Positions 1-5,954 of a stretch of DNA of 5,954 nt are shown one piece after another; position 1 is the first letter of the stretch; each line of letters opens with the position of its first letter. The notes below the pieces were generated by a model that had not been told where the DNA came from, searched no databases, and was given only the letters and a program-made list of their open reading frames with translations. Both the position numbers and the translations under genes were made by a program. Source of the DNA: an uncultured Sphingobium sp. (GTDB lineage Bacteria > Pseudomonadota > Alphaproteobacteria > Sphingomonadales > Sphingomonadaceae); contig CAJYHD010000790.1 in assembly GCA_913773715.1 (NCBI GenBank), positions 1-5,954 of the forward strand, in the 5' to 3' direction.

Positions 1-1
1 C

Positions 2-937
2 AACGACAAAGGGCCGCCGATCTTCCCCTACCGCGTCGGCGTCGATCCGATCGCGCGGGTGGCCGAAACGCTCTCGACCTTCCTCTTCTATCGCCGCGAC
101 GTCGCCGAAGCCAATAAGGGCGTGGTCGCCGTCCCGTTCGGCGAGACCGAGAAGAATCGCATCGGATCCGCCTTCCTCCCGCTCGAAATCCGCACGTCCG
201 CGCTGCTCGCCCGCTTTGGCCTGATCGATCCCGACAAGGTCGATACGCTGCCGCAGCCGCGCACCATCGTTCCCCTGCCCCGCGCACCTTACGGCTTTTC
301 CTCCAAGGCGGTGGGCAAGGTGGTCGATATGCTGACCGGCAACGCGCAGGAAAGCGAGAAGCGCCTGATCGGCACGCTGTTCGACAACGGCACGCTGCCC
401 CGTGGCAATGCCACCAACCCGGATCGCGGCATCTATCAGAGCCAGACCGGGCAGATGACGCTCGACATGCAGGGCGGGTCGCTACGCATCGTGACGCCGC
501 GCACGGAGGCGATCACCACGCGCGCCGATACCGGCAACGTCAAGCTGGGCGCCCTGTCGGTCGTCTCGCTCGATCACGGCGCGCTCGTCGCCGCCACCGC
601 GCTCGACAACAAGCCGCTGCCGCAGAGCCGCAAGATCCTGCTGATGCTGGCGGGCGATGCGAGCAACACGGATATGGCGATGGGCGGGCGCAGCATGACG
701 CGATCGGTCGTGGATTGGGGTCAGTTGCCGATCCTGCTGCAACGGGTTCAGGCGTCGGTGCGCTTGAAGTCGGCATCCGCGTTCAAGGGCGACTTCAGTA
801 TTCTTGGCCTCGACGGGTCGGTGACGCAGAAGCGCGCCATATCGAGCGAGGGCGACGGCACGATCACCCTGCCGCTCGACACGCGCGGAGCGGCTGGCAA
901 GCCGACCACCTACTTCCTGCTGGAGAAGAATAGCTAA
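2..937 (+). CDS. Probable glycoside hydrolase, C-terminal part (5' partial)
   Basis: The frame is open from base 2 with no upstream stop, so the gene starts before the window; the in-frame GTG at 59 is internal and only looks like a start. 311 residues are visible. They resemble what follows the catalytic barrel in clan GH-A-type glycosidases (GH5-like proteins): the segment FLFYRRDVAEA, then a beta-rich tail with GIYQSQTGQMTLD, a VTPRTEAI strand, a region resembling SLDxxPL (ALDNKPLPQSRKILLML), and a C-terminal beta-sandwich with LPILLQRVQASVRL and FSILGLDG. The family assignment comes from remembered motif patterns, and the catalytic acids would lie in the missing part. In an EPS cluster such enzymes usually trim, edit or degrade the polymer, often after export; no signal peptide can be checked here. 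The stop lies 2 nt before the flippase start, suggesting one operon. An alternative is a non-catalytic carbohydrate-binding protein with the same beta fold. Confidence 0.6.
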   Translation, partial: NDKGPPIFPYRVGVDPIARVAETLSTFLFYRRDVAEANKGVVAVPFGETEKNRIGSAFLPLEIRTSALLARFGLIDPDKVDTLPQPRTIVPLPRAPYGFSSKAVGKVVDMLTGNAQESEKRLIGTLFDNGTLPRGNATNPDRGIYQSQTGQMTLDMQGGSLRIVTPRTEAITTRADTGNVKLGALSVVSLDHGALVAATALDNKPLPQSRKILLMLAGDASNTDMAMGGRSMTRSVVDWGQLPILLQRVQASVRLKSASAFKGDFSILGLDGSVTQKRAISSEGDGTITLPLDTRGAAGKPTTYFLLEKNS

Positions 938-939
938 TC

Positions 940-2373
940 ATGCCGCTCGCCGTCATTCATCGTGTCAGAGGCATTGCTGGCCGAAGCCGTAACCTCGGCT
1001 TCGGCGCTTTTTCGCGCGTCACAGCACTGGGATCCCAGTTTGTCGTCCTGATCCTGCTCGGCAAGTTCATGGAGAAGGCGGCGTTCGGCGACTTCATGAC
1101 GGTCTTCGCGCTCACCCGCGTACTGTCGCAGGGGCTGGGCGTCGGCCTCGCGACGTTGCTCGTTTACCATATTTCCCGCAACGCGACGGTCGATCGAGAA
1201 ATCAGCCTGCATCGGTCGGTGATGCTGCTGTCGCTCGGGATCAGCGGGGCGGTGAGCCTCTGCATGTTCTTCTTGGCGCCGCAGATCGCCGGGCTGTTTT
1301 CCAAGCCGTCGCTGGTGCAGTGGCTGACGCTGCTCGCCCCGTTCCAATTCTTCTCGACGTTGCTCACCGTATCGGTCGGCGCGCTCGACGGGCGCGGGCG
1401 CATCACCCATTCGATCACTTCGCTGGAACTCGTCCCCAACATCATCCGGCTGGTGGTGCTGCCCATGCTACTGCCCTTCGGCTTCCCGGGCATTGGAATC
1501 GCAGGCGTCATGACCCTGTCGGTGCTGCTGCCCTGGATCGTACAGATGATCCCGCTGCTACGCCACCCCGGCGCTGGATTCGCGAAGCTCACCGGCTGGG
1601 ACCTGCAATATTCCGGGAAGCTGGTGCTGCACAGCTTCGCTGCGATGCAGATGCAGGGCGTCGACATGATCGTCGTCGGCTGGCTGTTTTCGTCCAATCA
1701 GGCGGCGGATTATGCCATCGCCTCGCGCATCGCGGCCTTGCTACCTTTCTTCCAGCAAATTCTGATGAAGACGTTTATGGTGAAGGCTGGCCGAGCGCTG
1801 CATGATGAAGATCGCCCCGCGCTTCAGTCGGCGATCCTCGCCAACGTCCGCTCGACCATCCTGCTGGTCGGCCTGACCTCCGCCGCCGCGCTCATCGTCT
1901 ATCCTGCCTTCTCGCATCTGGTGGGCGACTTCGGATCGTCCATGCCGCTGATGGCGGCGCTCGCCGTCGCGCCGGTCATGCGTGCCTATTTTTCCGCCAA
2001 CGATCCGTTGATGCGGATCGCGGGCCAGACCAACGCCAGCCTCACCATCATGCTGCTGTCGTGCAGTTTCGTGATCCTGTTCCCGATCGCGCTGAAAGAC
2101 GTCATCGGCATCTATGCCCTGCCGCTCGGCATGTTCGCGTCGGCGGTGCTGCTCAACCCGATCAGCGGCCGCTATCTTCATCGCCGGCTTCATGTTAGGA
2201 TGATGCCTGCTGGTTTGGCGTGGACGATGGGTCTTTGCTTCCTGTCGCTGCTGCTGTGCATCCTGTCGAAACATAATCTGATCTTGTGGTATGGAGGGGT
2301 AGCAGCGCTGCTGGGCAGCCTTGCTTTCATCTTCATGGCCGATCGTCGCAGAGGGAATTTGTCCGTTGAATAA
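940..2373 (+). CDS. Polysaccharide flippase, Wzx/MOP superfamily (oligosaccharide transporter)
   Basis: A 477-residue, strongly hydrophobic protein, the usual size for Wzx/PST-type flippases, which move undecaprenyl-linked repeat units from the cytoplasmic to the periplasmic face of the inner membrane. About 12-14 membrane segments can be seen by eye, roughly at 20-41, 52-76, 93-118, 126-147, 163-183, 186-207, 229-250, 258-277, 303-323, 333-352, 368-389, 391-408, 422-443 and 446-466. A short basic N-terminus (HRVRGIAGRSR) precedes the first segment, and the early GKFMEKAAFGDFMTVFAL resembles the family pattern of a first helix followed by a 'G-x-Y/F-x-x-F' stretch. The ATG lies 2 nt after the preceding stop, with a GGAGAAG purine tract at 922-928, somewhat far but usable; translational coupling is likely. 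The C-terminus overlaps the next gene. Flippase is the best reading; a MATE-type drug exporter is less likely given the neighbours. Substrate cannot be inferred. Confidence 0.85.
   Translation: MPLAVIHRVRGIAGRSRNLGFGAFSRVTALGSQFVVLILLGKFMEKAAFGDFMTVFALTRVLSQGLGVGLATLLVYHISRNATVDREISLHRSVMLLSLGISGAVSLCMFFLAPQIAGLFSKPSLVQWLTLLAPFQFFSTLLTVSVGALDGRGRITHSITSLELVPNIIRLVVLPMLLPFGFPGIGIAGVMTLSVLLPWIVQMIPLLRHPGAGFAKLTGWDLQYSGKLVLHSFAAMQMQGVDMIVVGWLFSSNQAADYAIASRIAALLPFFQQILMKTFMVKAGRALHDEDRPALQSAILANVRSTILLVGLTSAAALIVYPAFSHLVGDFGSSMPLMAALAVAPVMRAYFSANDPLMRIAGQTNASLTIMLLSCSFVILFPIALKDVIGIYALPLGMFASAVLLNPISGRYLHRRLHVRMMPAGLAWTMGLCFLSLLLCILSKHNLILWYGGVAALLGSLAFIFMADRRRGNLSVE
2351..2356 (+). promoter_or_regulatory. 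Shine-Dalgarno site that supports a TTG start
   Basis: GAGGGA lies inside the last codons of the flippase gene, 9 nt before the TTG at 2366-2368. This is near-ideal spacing, whereas the in-frame TTG at 2321 and ATG at 2438 have no comparably placed site (CAGGG before 2438 is only a few nucleotides away). It is the main reason for choosing the 2366 start. Confidence 0.6.
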
Positions 2374-3409
2374 GGAAGTCGCGATCACGACGGCGCAGGA
2401 GCCGGATCTTGGCCGGACCTTTCATCTGCGCAGGGCGATGCCGACGCCGCTCAAGCGCCTGTATCGGCTGGTAAAAGGCACCAGTTCGTCGCTCGGCGCT
2501 TGGTCGTACGACGCGGTACGCTTCGCCAAATATTCGGGTACTTTCACCAAGGAGCGCAACAGCGCCGCGCGCATTGCCGAGATTACGAAGATTTATCACA
2601 CGATCGAAAAGGGCCTTGCCCTGCCGCAGCCGCGCCCCGGCTTCGGCAAGGAGAATATCAAGAACCTCTGCGAAAAAGTGCGCAAGGCGATTCAGGACGG
2701 CATCCGCGATCCCGAGCTGGTGAACGCGATCGATGCAATCGGCGGCTATGCCGATTTCAGCAGCCGCAACGCCTTGCCCGTCGCACCGTGGATCGAGGAA
2801 ACGCTGGCGCTAGCCGCGACCCATGGCATCGGCGCGGGCGTCGCGCCGGTGAAGCCCGGCACGCTGCCCACGCCAGACCATGCCGAGGCGCGGCTCGACT
2901 TCATCTTCGGCCGCCAGTCGGTGCGCCGCTATGCCGCCCGCCCCGTGCCGGACGATGTTTTAAAGAACGCCGCGAAGGCGGGGCAAGCCGCGCCCTGCGT
3001 CTGTAATCGTCAGGCCAGCAAGGTCTATTTCATCCGCGATCCCGAGACGAAGCGGCAGGCGCTCTCGCTCCAGAACGGCAATCGCGGATTTGGCGATACG
3101 GCGCCGATCGTCGCGATCGTCGTCGTCGATCTGCGCAACTTCCTCGACGCGTCGGAACGCTATCAGGGCTGGATCGACGGCGGGCTGTTCACGATGAACA
3201 TGCTGCTTGGCTTCCATGCCCAGGGTTATGGCGCGTGCTGCCTCAACTGGTCGGCGCTGCCCGCTCAGGACAAGCGCCTGCGCAAGCTCGGCATCATCCA
3301 GCCGCATGAGAGCGTCATCACGATGGTCGCGGTCGGTGCGCCTGCGGACGACTATGTCGTCGCCCGCTCGCCCCGCAAGCCGCTCGCGGAAGTCTGCACG
3401 ATCATCTGA
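2366..3409 (+). CDS. Nitroreductase-family protein of polysaccharide clusters
   Basis: 347 residues from the TTG at 2366, overlapping the flippase stop by 8 nt; an ATG at 2438 would give 323 residues and also keeps every conserved motif. There are two parts. The N-terminal helical region (about residues 25-165) carries HTIEKG at 78-83 followed by RPGFG at 90-94, a signature I associate with nitroreductase-like proteins in EPS clusters, often near pyruvyltransferase genes. The C-terminal nitroreductase fold (about 175-347) has RQSVRRY (183-189, the usual flavin-phosphate-contacting 'RRSxRxF' motif), APCVCNRQ (209-216), QNGNRGFG (236-243), WIDGG (269-273) and GACCLNWS (289-296). No signal peptide or membrane segment is evident, so it should be cytoplasmic. 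FMN use with NAD(P)H is inferred from the fold. Substrate and role are unknown; redox modification of a sugar or lipid-linked intermediate is a guess. It is the last gene before the terminator. Confidence 0.82.
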   Translation: MNKEVAITTAQEPDLGRTFHLRRAMPTPLKRLYRLVKGTSSSLGAWSYDAVRFAKYSGTFTKERNSAARIAEITKIYHTIEKGLALPQPRPGFGKENIKNLCEKVRKAIQDGIRDPELVNAIDAIGGYADFSSRNALPVAPWIEETLALAATHGIGAGVAPVKPGTLPTPDHAEARLDFIFGRQSVRRYAARPVPDDVLKNAAKAGQAAPCVCNRQASKVYFIRDPETKRQALSLQNGNRGFGDTAPIVAIVVVDLRNFLDASERYQGWIDGGLFTMNMLLGFHAQGYGACCLNWSALPAQDKRLRKLGIIQPHESVITMVAVGAPADDYVVARSPRKPLAEVCTII

Positions 3410-3423
3410 CGGGAACGACAAAA

Positions 3424-3461
3424 GGGGCGCGCAGCCGATACGCTGCGCGCCCCCTTTTTTT
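3424..3461 (+). terminator. Strong rho-independent terminator, probably bidirectional
   Basis: A perfect 12-bp stem (GGGGCGCGCAGC at 3424-3435 paired with 3442-3453) encloses a 6-nt CGATAC loop and is followed by one C and seven T (3455-3461). AAAA at 3420-3423 precedes the stem, so the - strand transcript also ends its hairpin with TTTT. It begins 15 nt after the nitroreductase stop and lies 17 nt beyond the manC stop, exactly between two convergent genes, as expected for a shared terminator. The + strand side has the better T tract. Confidence 0.93.
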
Positions 3462-3478
3462 GTCCTGCGGCTCGCGGA

Positions 3479-4939
3479 TCAGTCGCGTGAATAGCGATCC
3501 TCGTAACGGACGATGTCGTCTTCGCCGAGATAGGCACCGGTCTGCACCTCGATGAACACCACCGGGATGCGGCCGGGATTTTCCACGCGATGCTTGGAGC
3601 CCGCCGGAACGTAGAGTGACTGGTTTTCGGTCAGCAGCACATCCTCTTCATTGATGACGACCTTGGCCGTGCCTTCGACGACGATCCAATGTTCGGACCT
3701 GTGATAATGGCTTTGCAGGCTAAGCGACTGGCCCGGCTGCACGGTGATGCGCTTCACCTCGAACCGCTCGCCGCGCAGCAGACCTTCGACCCAGCCCCAG
3801 GGACGATGATCCTTGGGAAAGCTCTCGGCCTGCTTCGATCCCTTCTTTTTCAGCGCATCGACAGCCAGCTTCACGTCTTGCGATCGGTTCTTGTCCGCGA
3901 TCAGCACTGCGTCGTTCATGGCGATGGCGATGATGTTGTCGAGGCCGATACCGACCAACTCCATCCCCTCGCTATCGGATCGCAGAAGCGTGTTGCGGCA
4001 ATCGATCGCGGTCGCGTCGCCGCTGACCGTGACGCCGGCCTGATCCGGTCCCGCATGGCTCCACACTGCGTCCCAGCCGCCCAGGTCCGACCAACTCGCC
4101 ATATAAGGGACGACCGACAGATTGGCGGCGCGCTCCATCACGGCATAGTCGATCGAGATGTCGGGCGCGCGGTTCCAGGCGTCCGCATCGAGCCGCAAGA
4201 AGCCAAGATCGGCGTCAGCCTCCTCGACAGCCGGTCGCACCGCTTCCAGCACGTCGGGCGCATGAGTGGAAAAGGCATCGACCAGATCGCGCGCCGCGAA
4301 CAGGAAGATGCCAGCGTTCCAGAAATGATCGCCGCTCGCCAACATTTCGGCGGCGCGCGTCGCGTTGGGCTTTTCGACGAACTGCGCCAGCTTGATCGGA
4401 TCGCCCGACCCGTCCGACTTCGCCACGACCTTGAGATAGCCATAGCCCGTCTCTGGCCGCGTCGGTTGGATACCGAAGGTGACGAGGTCGCCTGCCGCCG
4501 CCGCCGACAATCCGCGCCCGACCGCTTCACGGAAGGCGGCAAAGTCAGGGATCACCTGGTCGGATGGCGCGACGAGCATGATCGCATCGGGATCGCGCGC
4601 CGTCAGATACAGCGCTGCCGCCAGGATCGCCGGCCCGGTGTTGCGCACCGAAGGCTCGATCATGATGGCTTCGGCGTCGACCCCCTCCTGCGCCAGCTGC
4701 TCGGCAACGATGAAGCGGAAGCTGGCGTTGGTCAGCACCATCGGTCTCCCGAATTGCAGATCGTCCGTCGCTCCCGACAAGCGCCGCGCGGCGGAGCGGA
4801 ACAGCGTGTCGTCGCCCAGCAACGGCACGAACTGCTTGGGGTAGGATTTGCGCGACAGCGGCCAGAGCCGCGTTCCCGATCCACCAGCGAGAATGACGGG
4901 CGTTACGCGCGGCTTTGCCGTGGCTTCAAGGTTCGACAT
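3479..4939 (-). CDS. manC: Mannose-1-phosphate guanylyltransferase / mannose-6-phosphate isomerase (type II, bifunctional)
   Basis: 486 residues, the usual length for the bifunctional ManC/AlgA/CpsB/XanB group. It makes GDP-mannose from mannose-1-phosphate and GTP, and bifunctional members also interconvert fructose-6-P and mannose-6-P; the enzyme is cytoplasmic. The N-terminal nucleotidyltransferase domain has GGSGTRLWPLSR at 19-30 with PK at 34-35, EPSVRNTGPAI at 95-105, PSDQ at 125-128, GYGY at 165-168, FVEKP at 187-191, WNAGIF at 207-212, SIDYAVME at 262-269 and SDLGGWDAVW at 284-293. The C-terminal cupin isomerase domain has RPWGW at 379-383, a metal-binding QSHYHRSEHW at 409-418, YVPAGSKHR at 443-451 and a closing FIEVQTGAYLGEDDIVRYEDRY. 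Both domains look intact. The start ATG precedes the N-terminal motif by 18 residues, with only a weak GAG-type ribosome site. Upstream is a GT4 gene on the same strand, fitting sugar-nucleotide supply for glycan assembly. Fucose, rhamnose or perosamine precursors derived from GDP-mannose are also possible end products. Confidence 0.96.
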   Translation of the reverse strand: MSNLEATAKPRVTPVILAGGSGTRLWPLSRKSYPKQFVPLLGDDTLFRSAARRLSGATDDLQFGRPMVLTNASFRFIVAEQLAQEGVDAEAIMIEPSVRNTGPAILAAALYLTARDPDAIMLVAPSDQVIPDFAAFREAVGRGLSAAAAGDLVTFGIQPTRPETGYGYLKVVAKSDGSGDPIKLAQFVEKPNATRAAEMLASGDHFWNAGIFLFAARDLVDAFSTHAPDVLEAVRPAVEEADADLGFLRLDADAWNRAPDISIDYAVMERAANLSVVPYMASWSDLGGWDAVWSHAGPDQAGVTVSGDATAIDCRNTLLRSDSEGMELVGIGLDNIIAIAMNDAVLIADKNRSQDVKLAVDALKKKGSKQAESFPKDHRPWGWVEGLLRGERFEVKRITVQPGQSLSLQSHYHRSEHWIVVEGTAKVVINEEDVLLTENQSLYVPAGSKHRVENPGRIPVVFIEVQTGAYLGEDDIVRYEDRYSRD

Positions 4940-5028
4940 GGAACTCGCTTGGTTTGAGGAAGGCAGAGAAGAATTCGGGATCGAAAACGTAGAAGTCGTG
5001 CGACTTGTTTCGCCTGCGAGCGCACGGT
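4940..5028 (-). other. Intergenic spacer upstream of manC with a short palindrome
   Basis: This 89-nt gap separates the glycosyltransferase stop from the manC start. It contains a perfect palindrome with 6-nt arms around 2 nt (AAGTCGTGCGACTT, 4993-5006) and is visibly AT-richer than the flanking genes. I could not find a convincing -35/-10 pair, nor a T tract after the palindrome on the - strand. The gap is long enough to hold a manC promoter or operator, but manC could equally be transcribed through from the glycosyltransferase gene. Confidence 0.35.
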
Positions 5029-5921
5029 CTACAATAAAGTAGCGGCGGCATCGGCCAGCTTCCGGCGGAAGGCGTCGTCGCGAAACTCCTGCTCAAACCG
5101 TACGCGTCCTGCCGTGCCATGCGCCGCAACCAACGCCGGATCGGCAAGATATCGCCGGATCGCGCTTGCCAGCGCCGCCGGATCGCCGGGGGTGACGAGC
5201 AAGCCGGTGTCGCCATCGACGACGATCTCGGCCAGACCGCCATGGTTCGCGCCGATGACGCCCCGACCGGCTGCCATGCCTTCGATCGCGACGAGGCCGA
5301 ACGGCTCGGGCTTGGTCGAGGGTACGACGACGAGGTCAGCCCAATCATAATGCTCGCTGGGATCAGGAATGAAGTCGTGCAGCGTGACGCAGTCCGACAG
5401 ATCGTGGCGCGTAATGCGATTGCGGATTTCGGTCGCGAAATGCTCCTGCCCCTCATAGACGCTGCCGACGATGCGAACGGACAGATTGCGCCGCTCCTCC
5501 GCATCGAGCAACGCCAGCGCATCGAGCAGCACCGGCTGCCCCTTCCACGCATTGAAACGCCCGATCAGCAGCAGCCGCAACGGTCCGCCATGCGGCACCG
5601 GCGCGGTGGGTTGGCTGACGTCGCCCGTTCCGTTCCAGATGATCCGGGCATCCCGTCCTGTCAGGCCCCCGAACGCCGCCCGCACCGCTTCGGAAATGCA
5701 CAGAAACCGCGCGCGACTGAACGCGATCAAGCCACGGAAAATCTTGGCTTCCGGTCCTACCGGCAGTTCATGCAAATGGATGAGCGCGGGGCGAGGCGTG
5801 ATCCGCGTCGCCAACAGATAGTCCAGCACGACGATCGTGCTGATATAGCTGATGTCGTAGCGTTTCGTCATCCGCCGCGCGCGCAGCATATCGCCGGGCA
5901 GGCGCAGCATGTTGCGCAGCG
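5029..5921 (-). CDS. Glycosyltransferase family 4 (GT-B fold), N-terminus missing at contig end
   Basis: The frame runs open from the TAG at 5029-5031 back to the last genomic base; the ATG at 5910 is preceded by in-frame sense codons, so it is probably internal and the true start is lost. Counting from that Met, 293 residues are visible, against roughly 350-400 for whole GT4 enzymes. Present are the end of the acceptor domain (HLHELP at 45-50, CISEAVR at 71-77, IWNG at 91-94) and a complete donor domain: LLLIGRFNAWKGQPVLLDAL (near 113-132), VVPSTKPEPFGLVAIE at 195-210 with the E-x7-E pair E202 and E210, then HGGLAEIVVDGDTGLLV at 223-239. These are hallmarks of retaining GT4 sugar transferases acting at the cytoplasmic face of the membrane. 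Its place upstream of manC makes a GDP-mannose donor plausible, but specificity cannot be read from the sequence. It precedes manC by 89 nt on the same strand. Confidence 0.9.
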
Positions 5922-5954
5922 AGATCGGAAGAGCGTCGTGTAGGGAAAGAGTGT
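5922..5954. other. Illumina TruSeq adapter left at contig end (non-genomic)
   Basis: From the A at 5922 the sequence begins AGATCGGAAGAGC, continues GTCGTGTA and ends GGGAAAGAGTGT at the last base. This is the 33-base TruSeq universal adapter read-through without a mismatch, as I remember that sequence. It is a library construct, not biology. Genomic sequence therefore ends at about 5921, where the glycosyltransferase gene is cut. Confidence 0.97.

Noticed and set aside
59..61. GTG as the start of the first gene
   Set aside because: The same frame is open to the window edge and the upstream residues (PIFPYRVGVDPIARV) continue the same type of protein, so the codon is internal.
934..1410. 158-residue - strand frame antisense to the flippase start
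   Set aside because: Composition is Arg/Glu/Gln-heavy with no motif, and the + strand flippase frame explains the region.
1741..2388. 215-residue - strand frame antisense to the flippase end
   Set aside because: Antisense to membrane-segment codons, which yields His/Arg/Gln-rich nonsense; no domain recognised.
3689..4957. 422-residue + strand open frame antisense to manC
   Set aside because: It lies wholly opposite a clearly conserved gene, is rich in Arg/His/Asp/Gln as expected of antisense frames in high-GC DNA, and shows no recognisable motif.
4926..5552. 208-residue - strand frame overlapping the glycosyltransferase and the manC start
   Set aside because: Its upstream half is a shifted reading of the GT4 gene with Arg/Ser-rich low-complexity composition; the GT4 frame carries all conserved motifs and ends at a natural place.
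5908..5910. ATG as the true start of the glycosyltransferase
   Set aside because: The frame continues upstream into sense codons to the genomic end, and a GT4 enzyme starting here would lack most of its acceptor domain.
1..5954. Mobile elements, CRISPR arrays, tRNA or rRNA genes
   Set aside because: No terminal inverted repeats, transposase motifs, regularly spaced repeats or tRNA-like folds were seen; the space is almost fully taken by the five genes.

Overview
This window looks like part of an exopolysaccharide/capsule gene cluster from a high-GC alphaproteobacterium, most likely a sphingomonad. That placement rests on GC-rich codon use, Ala/Arg/Asp-rich proteins and the general look of the protein families. 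It is an inference; the window holds no rRNA or other taxonomic marker.

Layout: two gene groups face each other. On the + strand are three tightly packed genes: the C-terminal part of a probable clan GH-A-like glycoside hydrolase (2-937, beginning before the window), a Wzx/MOP-type polysaccharide flippase (940-2373), and an EPS-cluster nitroreductase-family protein (about 2366-3409). The first two are 2 nt apart and the last two overlap by 8 nt, so they read as one transcription unit. On the - strand are a GT4-family glycosyltransferase (5921 down to 5029, its N-terminus cut off at the contig edge) and a bifunctional mannose-1-phosphate guanylyltransferase/mannose-6-phosphate isomerase (4939 down to 3479), separated by 89 nt. 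The two groups converge on a strong 12-bp GC hairpin with a T tract (3424-3461), which probably terminates transcription from both sides.

How the parts could fit together: ManC would supply GDP-mannose, the GT4 enzyme would add a sugar during repeat-unit assembly, the flippase would move the lipid-linked unit across the inner membrane, and the glycosidase would trim or degrade polymer. The nitroreductase-family protein is the least understood member; it has all the hallmarks of a flavoprotein fold but no assigned role in polysaccharide synthesis.

The last 33 bases (5922-5954) are not genomic. They match the Illumina TruSeq adapter (reverse complement of the read 1 side), left untrimmed at the contig end. 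Any ORF or start codon using them is an artefact, and the glycosyltransferase must be treated as truncated by assembly. No intergenic stretch exceeds 300 bases, and I saw no tRNA, rRNA, CRISPR array, insertion sequence or attachment site.
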